From: Acidisoma cellulosilyticum
GTDB lineage: Bacteria; Pseudomonadota; Alphaproteobacteria; Acetobacterales; Acetobacteraceae
Direction: 5' to 3'
Length of the DNA: 64,000 nucleotides
Assembly (NCBI RefSeq): GCF_020621385.1
Contig: NZ_JAESVA010000010.1
Coordinates: forward strand, 1-64,000
The translations under genes and the position numbers were made by a program. The notes under the pieces were generated by a model. It had not been told where the DNA came from. It did no database searches and saw only the letters and a program-made list of their open reading frames with translations. Positions 50,361 through 58,476 of this stretch are shown here, one piece after another (position 1 is the stretch's first letter; the number at the start of each line of letters is the position of its first letter).

Positions 50361-52339
50361 CTGGCTACCGATACAGCGCGGTACGCCGGTCGGGATAGCG
50401 CCGGATGGTCATGCCAACCCTCGACACGGTTCACCTCCGGGATGTCCTCCAGGAAAACGGACGGCGTCGCAGGCCCGCGCCGGAAACTGGCGTGGGAGAT
50501 GGTGACGCGCTTCATGCCCCGGGTCACGCCAACATAGGCGAGACGGCGCTCCTCGTCGTGGTCGCCATAGAGCGGCGGGAACAAGCCATTTTCCCAAGCA
50601 ACCAGGAAGACATGCGGGAATTCAAGGCCTTTCGCTCGGTGCAGCGTCATCAGCTTGACGGTGTTCGTTGCATCCTCGCCAGGACCGCTGGACGAGAGGG
50701 CGGTGTGATCCAGTAGCTCGCGCGGGGTGTGGAAATTGCCGGCGAGCTGAATGAGTTCCTGCACGTTATCGAGCCGTCCTTCCGTGGTCTCGGCTTGGCT
50801 CTCGCGCAGCATCTTGCGATAGCCCGTGTGGTCCAAGGCCAGCGAAAGCAGATCAGCAACCGTCGCGCCTATCTGGCGGCCGACATTGCGAAGGGCATCA
50901 GCGAACAGCAGCCCGGCCGCGCGTGCCTTGGGCGGCAACTGCGCGGTGTCGAGCGCCTGCAGAAGCGAGACCCGGCGCCATGCCGCTTCCTCTTCCAGCA
51001 CCGCCATGGTCTTCGGCCCGAAGCCGCGTGCCGGCGTGTTGATGATGCGACGGAAGCTCTCGTCCCCCTGTCGATCGTCGGGGGCGATGACCAGGCGCAA
51101 AAGCGCCAAAGAGTCCTTGATTTCCGAGCGGTGGTAGAACCCCACATCACCGACGATGGTATAGGGCACACGGCCGCGCATCAGGGCCTCTTCCAGCAGG
51201 CGGCTGAGCGCGTTGCTGCGGTAAAGGATGGCGAACTCGTCCCAGCCCTTACCCTCCGCGTGATGTCGAGCGATCTCGCGGGTGACTTCGGCGGCCTCGC
51301 TCTCGCCGCTGTTGAACCGCACGATTTCCAGCGGCGTGCCGTTGCTTTTGCGGGTGAACAGGGTTTTGCCGAGACGATGGTGGTCGCGGCCAATGATGCC
51401 GTTCGCGGCGGCCAGGATGTGACCCGTGCTGCGGAAATTCTCCTCGAGGCGAATCTGCGCGGCACCTGGAAAATCCCGCGTAAAGCGGCGGATATATTTG
51501 ATGTCGGCTCCACGCCATCCGAAGATGGACTGGTCATCGTCGCCGACCGCGAAGATCTCCTTGTGCCCGGCGCTGAGCAGCCGGAGCCAGGTATATTGGG
51601 CGCGATTCACGTCCTGGTATTCGTCGGAAAGGATTCGATCGAAGCGTCCCGCCCAACGCTCGCGATAGGTTCGGTCTTGCATCATCGCGCGCACCGGCCA
51701 GAGCAGGAGATCGCCGAAATCGGCGGCGTTCGCGTCCTGCAGGATGCGCTGATATTCGATATAGACCCGCGCGCAATTTCGTAGCGTGTTGGGATCAACC
51801 GGAAATCCGTCATGGTCAGCGCCGGCGATCGAAGCTTCGGCCAAGGCCGGCGCATCCTTGGGGATGACCAGTTCGTCCTTCCATTTCGAGATCCGGTTGC
51901 AAACGGTCTTGATCGGGTCTCGGCCACCGCCACCCTCTTCGTCGCTGCCGGCGAGGTTCATCGCTTTCATCACCCGCTTGACCATCCGGCGCGTATCGTC
52001 GGCATCCAAGATGTCGAAGCCGGGTCGAAGGTCCGCGACTTCGGGTTCGATGCGGAGCTGACGCGCGCCGAGCCCGTGGAACGTGCCGGCCCATCTCGGC
52101 GCCATGGCCTCGCCCAGAACGAGCTTGATACGCCCCGTCATCTCAGCGGCGGCCTTGTTGGTGAACGTCACCGTGAGGATGCGCGCGGGCTCGATCTTGA
52201 GATTTGCGATCCGGTGAGCAACGGCCGCGGTGAGCGTCTTGGTCTTACCCGTGCCGGCGCCGGCGATGACCAGCGTCGGACCGGGCTGAACGGCGGCGGC
52301 GTGTTGTTGCGGTGTGAGGTCGTCGAGAATGCTGGGCAT
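50357..52339 (-). CDS. UvrD/Rep-family DNA helicase
   Basis: 660 residues, near the usual 650-730. VIAGAGTGKTKTL (Walker A), SDEYQDVNRAQY (motif II), VGDDDQSIFGWRGAD (motif III), LMTLHRAKGLEF and VGVTRGMKRV (motifs V-VI). 3'-5' superfamily 1 helicase; plasmid copies may unwind DNA during transfer or replication. ATG 52339 preferred to TTG 52348. Confidence 0.9.
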   Translation of the reverse strand: MPSILDDLTPQQHAAAVQPGPTLVIAGAGTGKTKTLTAAVAHRIANLKIEPARILTVTFTNKAAAEMTGRIKLVLGEAMAPRWAGTFHGLGARQLRIEPEVADLRPGFDILDADDTRRMVKRVMKAMNLAGSDEEGGGGRDPIKTVCNRISKWKDELVIPKDAPALAEASIAGADHDGFPVDPNTLRNCARVYIEYQRILQDANAADFGDLLLWPVRAMMQDRTYRERWAGRFDRILSDEYQDVNRAQYTWLRLLSAGHKEIFAVGDDDQSIFGWRGADIKYIRRFTRDFPGAAQIRLEENFRSTGHILAAANGIIGRDHHRLGKTLFTRKSNGTPLEIVRFNSGESEAAEVTREIARHHAEGKGWDEFAILYRSNALSRLLEEALMRGRVPYTIVGDVGFYHRSEIKDSLALLRLVIAPDDRQGDESFRRIINTPARGFGPKTMAVLEEEAAWRRVSLLQALDTAQLPPKARAAGLLFADALRNVGRQIGATVADLLSLALDHTGYRKMLRESQAETTEGRLDNVQELIQLAGNFHTPRELLDHTALSSSGPGEDATNTVKLMTLHRAKGLEFPHVFLVAWENGLFPPLYGDHDEERRLAYVGVTRGMKRVTISHASFRRGPATPSVFLEDIPEVNRVEGWHDHPALSRPAYRAVSVAR

Positions 52340-52340
52340 G

Positions 52341-53000
52341 TTAGGCAAGCTCCGCGTTGCGCGCGAGATCGGGGATCCCGGCCATGTCTGATGTCAGAAG
52401 AAGGAGGGCATCGAGGAACCGCTCGGCCGCGTAGCTGGCCGGCCAAGGTTCCCAAGGTGCGAAACCGACCGTTCCAGGGAGTGGGTCTTCTGCGACGGGT
52501 TCTATTGTGATTCTCAAATCGTCGCGGATCGACGCCCGCGACCAGCCGACGACGTGGACGGCTTCGCTTGCGGCGGCCAGGTGGTCGGCCGCTTTATGCG
52601 CGCGGTAGGCGTCCTCGTCCCAGGCAGGCAGTCGGTAGCGGATGTCCACCGCGGTCTGATGGAGGGCCACGAGCCGCTGATAGCCATCGCCGAGATGCGG
52701 CTTCAGCGGTGTGATCGGGTCGTAGCCGCCGAGCAAGGCCTCGGTGGCGTCGTGCAGCAGCTCGCGGCGGGCTTCAGCATGCGTGAGGCGGCGTTTTGCG
52801 GCGTTTTGCCGAAGCTCCAACACCGTGAGGCTATGCTGGGCGACGGAGAGCGGATGATCCCATGCCGAATAGCCCGACCAGCGATAGGTCCGCGAGAGGC
52901 CGATGGCGAGGTCGCGATCGGTCCAAGCGTGCGGATCCGGGGCCAACAGGTTGAGGCGGTTGCCGGAAGGGAGAAGAACCCAAGCGCGTTGCGTGGTCAT
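52341..53000 (-). CDS. HD-domain phosphohydrolase
   Basis: 219 residues. HPLSVAQHSLTVLEL and ARRELLHDATEALLGGYD carry the H..HD..D metal ligands of YfbR-like nucleotidases. Might trim nucleotide pools or modified nucleotides. One base separates its stop from the helicase start. Confidence 0.8.
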   Translation of the reverse strand: MTTQRAWVLLPSGNRLNLLAPDPHAWTDRDLAIGLSRTYRWSGYSAWDHPLSVAQHSLTVLELRQNAAKRRLTHAEARRELLHDATEALLGGYDPITPLKPHLGDGYQRLVALHQTAVDIRYRLPAWDEDAYRAHKAADHLAAASEAVHVVGWSRASIRDDLRITIEPVAEDPLPGTVGFAPWEPWPASYAAERFLDALLLLTSDMAGIPDLARNAELA

Positions 53001-53932
53001 GCTCCCCTCCCCCGCTTCAGAACATCGTTCCAATCGAGATCATCGGGTGGTCGCAGCCGCCTGAAGGCGACGCCGGCGGCCTGGGCGATTCCGGCATGGC
53101 GCTCGGCAAACCTGTCGCCCGCGCGATTGGCGTCGGCCGCGCTCTCGACAATGCTACCGGGGCGCTGGCTGAGGTCGGCGCAGATCGCCTCGAGCGCGGC
53201 AAGCGTGCCAGGTCCCATCCCGCCGCCGGTCGCAACGTAAAAACTGTCGGTCCGCTTGCCTTCAAGAGCGGCAACGCTGAGCGCGTCGATCGGCGCCTCG
53301 GCGATGACAAGTCTCGTGATCGGCGCCGCGCCAAATTGGAAGCGAAAGAGCTTCTTACGTCCGCCCGTCAGGGAGCCCTTAAAGTCCGGCCCACGGATCT
53401 CGACATGGGTGACTTCGGCCCGTTCGCGGTGGGCGAACCAAGCACTGCTATAGGCGCCGTCCCGAATGATGTCCTGCTCGCCCGCGGCATAGAGAACATC
53501 GGCCGGAAGACCACGCGCTTCCAACAGGTAGCGCCAAGCATGGCTGCCGGGGCGAAGCCGTGGCCGCTTTTCCCATCGAACAGGGACGGGTTGATCAGCG
53601 GCCCGCTTCCCTTTCCTTGTCCGTTCGGCAGGGATGTATCGCGGAGTAATGCCGACGAACCGCCGAAGAACCTTGCGAACATGTCCAAAGTTGAGATTGG
53701 GCTCTAGGTGCTGAACGAGTTTGAAAACGTCGCCCTGCGCGGTTGACAAAGGATCAAACCATCCCCGCCCGTCGTGGATGATAATCAAGACCTCGTCTTC
53801 GGCTCTACGATATTTTAGGGCTCGGCGCGTGCTCTCTGCTTTGTCGAGGCGCCAAGGTTGGCCCATGTTTTCGAGGACAGCTGCGCAGTTTACCTGGGCG
53901 CGGAATAGGTCAAGCTCGGCATCTTCATTCAT
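52997..53932 (-). CDS. DUF3991/Toprim protein
   Basis: 311 residues. N-terminal zinc-less CHC2/DUF3991-like part (NCAAVLENMGQPWRLDKAE, DGRGWFDPLS, GDVFKLVQHL) and a C-terminal Toprim: RLVIAEAPIDALSVAALEG and IVESAADANRAGDRFAERH (usual D-x-D replaced by A-D-A-N). Primase-like proteins of this kind act in plasmid leading regions. GGAGCGAAGAG precedes the ATG. Confidence 0.85.
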   Translation of the reverse strand: MNEDAELDLFRAQVNCAAVLENMGQPWRLDKAESTRRALKYRRAEDEVLIIIHDGRGWFDPLSTAQGDVFKLVQHLEPNLNFGHVRKVLRRFVGITPRYIPAERTRKGKRAADQPVPVRWEKRPRLRPGSHAWRYLLEARGLPADVLYAAGEQDIIRDGAYSSAWFAHRERAEVTHVEIRGPDFKGSLTGGRKKLFRFQFGAAPITRLVIAEAPIDALSVAALEGKRTDSFYVATGGGMGPGTLAALEAICADLSQRPGSIVESAADANRAGDRFAERHAGIAQAAGVAFRRLRPPDDLDWNDVLKRGRGA

Positions 53933-54036
53933 GGCTCTTCGCTCCGGATTTCGGGGAGATCGTCTTTCCGGGCGGCTTCTTGCTTGCCCTTCAATCCGAT
54001 CCTTTCGAAGCCCGGCGACCGCGAAGCCTGCGGGGG

Positions 54037-54082
54037 ACAAGGGCGCTGCCATCGGCGGCGGCCGCAAAGCGGCTTCCCTTGT
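54037..54082 (-). repeat. Branched inverted repeat F
   Basis: ACAAGGG/CCCTTGT closing stem (covarying with GCAAGGG/CCCTTGC in A-E) around GCC/GGC and GCCGC(AAA)GCGGC hairpins. 105 bp upstream of the Toprim gene. Confidence 0.65.
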
Positions 54083-54186
54083 GGCCCGCTTGGCGCGAGC
54101 GGTAGCGGCCCCTTCCTCTAATTCCATTTCCATCCCAGCATCCTGCCGACCCGCTTTGCGAATGGCGTGTCGGGCGGCCCCTCCGG

Positions 54187-55311
54187 TCAGCCGCGATATC
54201 CGCACTCGGACAGATGACTCCGGTACGCTTCATCGAGCACGCCGCGGCCCTCGGCGAGCTGCGCCAGATTGAGGTCGCCGCCGTAATTCACTTCGAGGCA
54301 GACCGGCCCGCGATCGGTCAGCGCGATATCCCAGGATTGCGTGCGAATGCCTGGAAAGACGCAGGCGGCTTTCGTCACCAGATTCCGCAGGCTGATCCAA
54401 TCGGGGAGCGCGGTTCCGACCAGCGCGGCGCCGGTGTCCGGGTGCGTCGTACATACGGTCAGATCGGCGCCGACACCTCGCACCACTCGCTTTATCTGGC
54501 CAGTCATCGTGTCCAGGGCGGCCACCATATTGCCTGGCCGCCAGTAGTTGTCGGCCGGGTTCGCGCCCGTGGCGATCTTCGCGAGTGCACGATGAATCAC
54601 CGGCCGATCCGGACGGACCAGCACGAGGACGCGCATGGACCACAGGCGGGGCCCGAAATTCTCCGCCAGCCTGGGATGTGGGTTCATGCGGCGCTGCAGG
54701 ACGTAGCCATTCCGGCCCCTCATCTGCTCGGCGGCTTGCGTGGGAGAGATGGTCTCGCCACCGAGGAGGACCAGTTGACCGCTGTCTGGATCGAAGCGGT
54801 CGATCGAGAGCACATTGAGGCTGTATTTGCCTGCCGCCGGCTTTGCGAAGAGCGGGTAAATCGTGGGATTTCGGAGCCAAGCCGCGAGTTCTTCGGCGCC
54901 GGACAGCGCCAGGGCCTGGGGGAGCCAGCGCATCGACTGCGTGACCGCCAGGGTCTCAGGGACCGGCAGCCCGGCGCCGTTCATGATCGTTTGAAACAGG
55001 ATTTTGTCGGCGGCGGTTTGATACCAGTGACGATCATTGCAAGCGAGGTGCATCAGATGCTGCGCCTTCTTGCCAACGAATGCCCGTTTGTCCTCCAGGC
55101 TGAGGCTTCGCTCCCAAAGCCGGTAATAGAGATATTCCGGGACACTGAGCTTACCGGCGCCGCGCATGAGGCGGACCGCCTCGATGAGCAATGCGATGCC
55201 CGGCCGCCCATCGCGCATCGCCATCATGGTGTTTTTGTTGATGTCGAGGCTCGGGGTTCCCTGGAGCGCGGGCAGCATGCCCATCTCCGAGACGGTTGCG
55301 ATCTGATTCAT
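54187..55311 (-). CDS. Sugar-transfer-associated ATP-grasp protein
   Basis: 374 residues. KPAAGKYSLNVLSIDRF (ATP-grasp Lys strand), NGYVLQRRMNPHP, SMRVLVLV and VCLEVNYGGDLNLAQL (metal-binding end) match the ATP-grasp group linked to polysaccharide or capsule modification. There are no sugar genes nearby, so its substrate is unknown. Preceded by a GCCGTTCGCA motif in a divergent promoter. Confidence 0.8.
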   Translation of the reverse strand: MNQIATVSEMGMLPALQGTPSLDINKNTMMAMRDGRPGIALLIEAVRLMRGAGKLSVPEYLYYRLWERSLSLEDKRAFVGKKAQHLMHLACNDRHWYQTAADKILFQTIMNGAGLPVPETLAVTQSMRWLPQALALSGAEELAAWLRNPTIYPLFAKPAAGKYSLNVLSIDRFDPDSGQLVLLGGETISPTQAAEQMRGRNGYVLQRRMNPHPRLAENFGPRLWSMRVLVLVRPDRPVIHRALAKIATGANPADNYWRPGNMVAALDTMTGQIKRVVRGVGADLTVCTTHPDTGAALVGTALPDWISLRNLVTKAACVFPGIRTQSWDIALTDRGPVCLEVNYGGDLNLAQLAEGRGVLDEAYRSHLSECGYRG

Positions 55312-55379
55312 CGGGCATGTGCTCCTTTACCAATGCCAGGGCCGGTTGCTGCCGGCATGGCCTCGGTAGCCCGTGATTC

Positions 55380-55418
55380 TGCGAACGGCGCGTCCCGCGA
55401 GTGCGGTTCCCATTCGCA
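55380..55418. promoter_or_regulatory. Paired regulon motifs in divergent promoter
   Basis: GCCGTTCGCA on the minus strand at 55380-55389 points at the ATP-grasp gene; the variant CCCATTCGCA at 55409-55418 on the plus strand points at the DUF192 gene. The same variant core CCATTCGCAAAGCGG also occurs at 54152-54166 (minus) upstream of the Toprim gene. Confidence 0.55.
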
Positions 55419-55441
55419 AAGCGGCTTGTCAGCGTCGATCC

Positions 55442-55939
55442 ATGACACCATTGCGCAAATCACCGCTCGCCTGGGCGTTCGCGCCGGCTCTACTGCTCGT
55501 GCTCTGTGGCGGTTATCTCAAAATGAGCGAGCGACCTCAGAGAGGGCTGCCGGAAAAGGCCATCACCGTGACGAACGGCCGCGGTGCCGTGGTCCGCTTC
55601 GTCGTGGAGATGGCGGTGACACCTTCGGAGCGAGAGAAAGGGTTGATGTTCCGCCGATCGCTCGCGGCGAATTCAGGCATGCTCTTTATGTTCCCGAAGG
55701 CCGAAGTCGTTGATTTTTGGATGAAGGACACGATCCTGCCGCTCGACATGATCTTCATCAGAGCGAATGGGGTGGTTGACTCCATCGCTCGCGATCAACC
55801 GGCATTCAGTCTTGCCAATACGTTCAGCGCTGGCCCCGTGATTGCTGCGCTCGAAATACCAGCGGGAAGTTCAGACCGGCTCGGCCTGAAGGCTGGAGAA
55901 AAAGTGACGGGGTTTGGGAGCCGATTACCGCCCCTGTGA
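55442..55939 (+). CDS. DUF192 protein, membrane-anchored
   Basis: 165 residues. N-terminal anchor (AWAFAPALLLVLCGGYL), then EKGLMFRRSL, GMLFMFPKAEVVDFWMKDT and PLDMIFI, the DUF192 fold. Function unknown; often periplasmic. Weak binding site before the ATG at 55442. Confidence 0.85.
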   Translation: MTPLRKSPLAWAFAPALLLVLCGGYLKMSERPQRGLPEKAITVTNGRGAVVRFVVEMAVTPSEREKGLMFRRSLAANSGMLFMFPKAEVVDFWMKDTILPLDMIFIRANGVVDSIARDQPAFSLANTFSAGPVIAALEIPAGSSDRLGLKAGEKVTGFGSRLPPL

Positions 55940-55990
55940 TCTCTACCGGTGGCCCGAGCACGACGCGCCCCTGGACTCTGCGGCGGGAGT

Positions 55991-56005
55991 GTTCCTAATG
56001 TGTTC
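55991..56005 (+). promoter_or_regulatory. LexA (SOS) box, GTTC-N7-GTTC
   Basis: GTTC (55991-55994), seven bases, GTTC (56002-56005): the exact alphaproteobacterial LexA consensus, 28 bp before umuD. Implies DNA-damage induction. Confidence 0.85.
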
Positions 56006-56033
56006 TCATTCGCCTAGTCTATTGGACCCACCC

Positions 56034-56468
56034 ATGTTGCTCATCGCCGAGCCTGCTTCCCGCGTCACGATACCCTTTTTCCTCGATAGGTTGCCGGCAG
56101 GATTTCCGTCGCCGGCGGCCGACTACATCGAGGGCCGCCTTGATCTCAACGAGCATCTCATCGCTCGGCCCGCCGCGACCTTCATCGTGCAAATCTCTGG
56201 CGACAGCCTGATCGGAGCCGGTGTCTATGATGGTGATCTGGCGATTGTGGACCGTTCGGTGCAGGCCGAACGTGGCGACCTTGTCGTGGCGGCTATCGAC
56301 GGAGCTTTGACCGCCAAATTCCTACAATGGGACGGCCCGCGCATCGCCCCTTCCAACGTACGGTTGGTGGGTGCCAACCCTGATTTTCCGGTTTTCCGCA
56401 TCGCGGACCTGCAGACGCTCGAAATTTGGGGGGTAGTGACATCAACGATCCGCCAGCGTCGGCGCTGA
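56034..56468 (+). CDS. umuD: UmuD, Pol V accessory peptidase
   Basis: 144 residues. Cleavage site PAGFPSPAADY (Ala-Gly), nucleophile Ser in VQISGDSLIGAG and general-base Lys in GALTAKFL. Self-cleaves on RecA filaments to UmuD'. Three bases before umuC; ATG 56034 preferred over 55998, which would lie on the SOS box. Confidence 0.9.
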   Translation: MLLIAEPASRVTIPFFLDRLPAGFPSPAADYIEGRLDLNEHLIARPAATFIVQISGDSLIGAGVYDGDLAIVDRSVQAERGDLVVAAIDGALTAKFLQWDGPRIAPSNVRLVGANPDFPVFRIADLQTLEIWGVVTSTIRQRRR

Positions 56469-56471
56469 TAC

Positions 56472-57740
56472 ATGCCGGCTCTGGCGTTGATCGACATGAA
56501 CAACTTCTATGTTTCTTGCGAACGGGTTTTTAGACCGGATTTAGAGGGGCGCGCGGTCATTGTCCTCTCCAACAATGACGGCTGCGCGATTGCTCGATCG
56601 CAGGAGGCCAAAGACCTCGGCATCAAGATGGGTGACCCTTGGTTCAAAATTCGTGACGCCTATCGGCGCGCTGGTGGCGTCGGTCTATCGAGCAACTACG
56701 CCTTGTATGGTGACATGTCCGCTCGGATCGGCGATGTGCTCGCCCAGTTCTCGCCCGACATCGAAACCTACTCGATCGACGAAAGCTTCGTTAGCCTGGA
56801 AGCTGTGCCGCCGCAGAGCCGCTTTCAACTCGCTAAGGATATGGCTACCACAGTACGGCGGTGGATTGGCATTTCATGTTGCGTTGGAATTGGGCCGACC
56901 AAGACTTTAGCCAAGCTGGCCAATTTCACGGCCAAAAAACGGTTGCTCGATAACAACGGCGTCGCCGATCTGATGGACGAAGAACGCCGTGCCCGTGCGA
57001 TGGCAGTGATTCCTGTCGGCGAGATTTGGGGGATCGGCCGAGCTTCCGCCACGAAGCTCAACGCGCTCGGGGTCGAGACGGCCGCTGATCTGCTGCGCGT
57101 CGATCGCCGACTTGTGCGCAATGTGCTTACTGTCGTCGGCGAGCGCATTGTCGCGGAGTTGGCCGGTGAGTCCTGCGTCGATTTGGATTTGGAGCCGCCG
57201 CCCCAAAAAGGGTGTGCGGTTACGCGCTCGTTTGGTCGGTCGATCTGCGAATGGACTGAGATGGAAGAAGCCCTGGCGTTCTATGCGGCTCGGGCGGGCG
57301 AAAAACTACGCCGCCAGAACCGTGCCGCGTCCGTCATGCAGGTGTTTATGCACACAAACCGGTTCAACGGAGACCCGCCTTATTCCAACGCGGCCACCGC
57401 CCGCTTGCCGGAAGCCACCACGGACACCCGGGATTTGATCGCGATGGCACTCGTACTCGGTCGCCGTATATGGCGCCCGGGTTATCGCTTCGCCAAGGCG
57501 GGTGTGATCCTGGATGAGCTGGTTGATGCGAGCGCCGTGCAGCGCTCATTCCTGGTCGATCCGGACCGGCGGGGAAAATCAGCTCCGTTGATGGCGGTGA
57601 TTGATGACATCAACAACCGCATGGGTAACGGCACCTTGACCCTGGCGGCGACCGGAATCTGCCGGCATTGGAAGATGCAGGCCGGCATGCGGACCTCTCG
57701 CTATACCACCCGATGGGACGAGCTAGCGCGAGTGCGGTAG
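56472..57740 (+). CDS. umuC: UmuC, Y-family DNA polymerase V subunit
   Basis: 422 residues. MPALALIDMNNFYVSCERVF (first Asp), YSIDESFVSL (D-E pair), VGIGPTKTLAKLAN and the C-terminal little-finger and UmuC tail. Makes error-prone translesion DNA; on plasmids it aids survival and mutation of the host. Confidence 0.95.
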   Translation: MPALALIDMNNFYVSCERVFRPDLEGRAVIVLSNNDGCAIARSQEAKDLGIKMGDPWFKIRDAYRRAGGVGLSSNYALYGDMSARIGDVLAQFSPDIETYSIDESFVSLEAVPPQSRFQLAKDMATTVRRWIGISCCVGIGPTKTLAKLANFTAKKRLLDNNGVADLMDEERRARAMAVIPVGEIWGIGRASATKLNALGVETAADLLRVDRRLVRNVLTVVGERIVAELAGESCVDLDLEPPPQKGCAVTRSFGRSICEWTEMEEALAFYAARAGEKLRRQNRAASVMQVFMHTNRFNGDPPYSNAATARLPEATTDTRDLIAMALVLGRRIWRPGYRFAKAGVILDELVDASAVQRSFLVDPDRRGKSAPLMAVIDDINNRMGNGTLTLAATGICRHWKMQAGMRTSRYTTRWDELARVR

Positions 57741-57860
57741 CTCGAAGGCGGGAAGGACACGATTTTTGTGAAACGGGAGCGGGCTTGGCCTTCCGGCCCA
57801 GGACAAAGTGGTGCCAGCCCCCTCCCCTGTGATGGTTAGCTGATGCCGCCTCAGCGGAAT

Positions 57861-58311
57861 GGCATCTAAAGTCCACACATCGGGCAGGCGAGTGGCAGTG
57901 GCAGCGCTGCCACCACTGTAAGCCTACTAATGGAGTGGAGAAGTCTCATCTGGCCACATTTTGTGGGTGGCAATCGGCCCTATCCGCGGGACTGGCATCT
58001 AAAGTCCACGATGAATGTGCGTCAGGAGGAAAATTGTCCTCCTGCGGGTTCGAGGCCGACGCCAAAGTCCACACCTGATGGTCTTTCGGCATCTAAAGTC
58101 CACGGCCCTTGATCGACTCGGGCCAGCCCCTTCACCAAACAGATTAGAATAGGGCGCTAACTAGCTGTTTTTCCGTCTTTGGGTTAGCCCCGACTCGTCT
58201 AGCCCGTGGACTTTGGATTTTTTGCGAACCGCAAGAGGGCCGAAAATAGAAATCGGCGAGGGAGACGCGTGACTCGCATCACAAAGCTCTGCGACTCGTG
58301 GACTTTAGATG
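57861..58311. repeat. Iteron group left of repA
   Basis: Consensus GGCATCTAAAGTCCAC. Direct copies at 57861-57876, 57994-58009 and 58088-58103, a partial at 58061-58072, and inverted copies at 58206-58217 and 58298-58311. The gene-free stretch 57741-58476 holds nothing else recognisable. Downstream of repA. Confidence 0.85.
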
Positions 58312-58476
58312 ATGAGAGGGATCGAGGCGGCTTCTATGGCGGCTAGATGCAGTCAGTAGCCGATCGTCGAATGGCCCTTCAACAGCCCCTGCTGGGAGTG
58401 CGGGCACTCTCTTAGGGTTCAGCTGACTATATTCGCCTAAACAGTCCTCAGCGGGCCAATGTAATCGGCATGAGAC

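Noticed and set aside
53933-54205. 91-residue N-terminal extension of the Toprim protein
   Set aside because: Covers the branched repeat and lacks a binding site; GGAG is right before the ATG at 53932.
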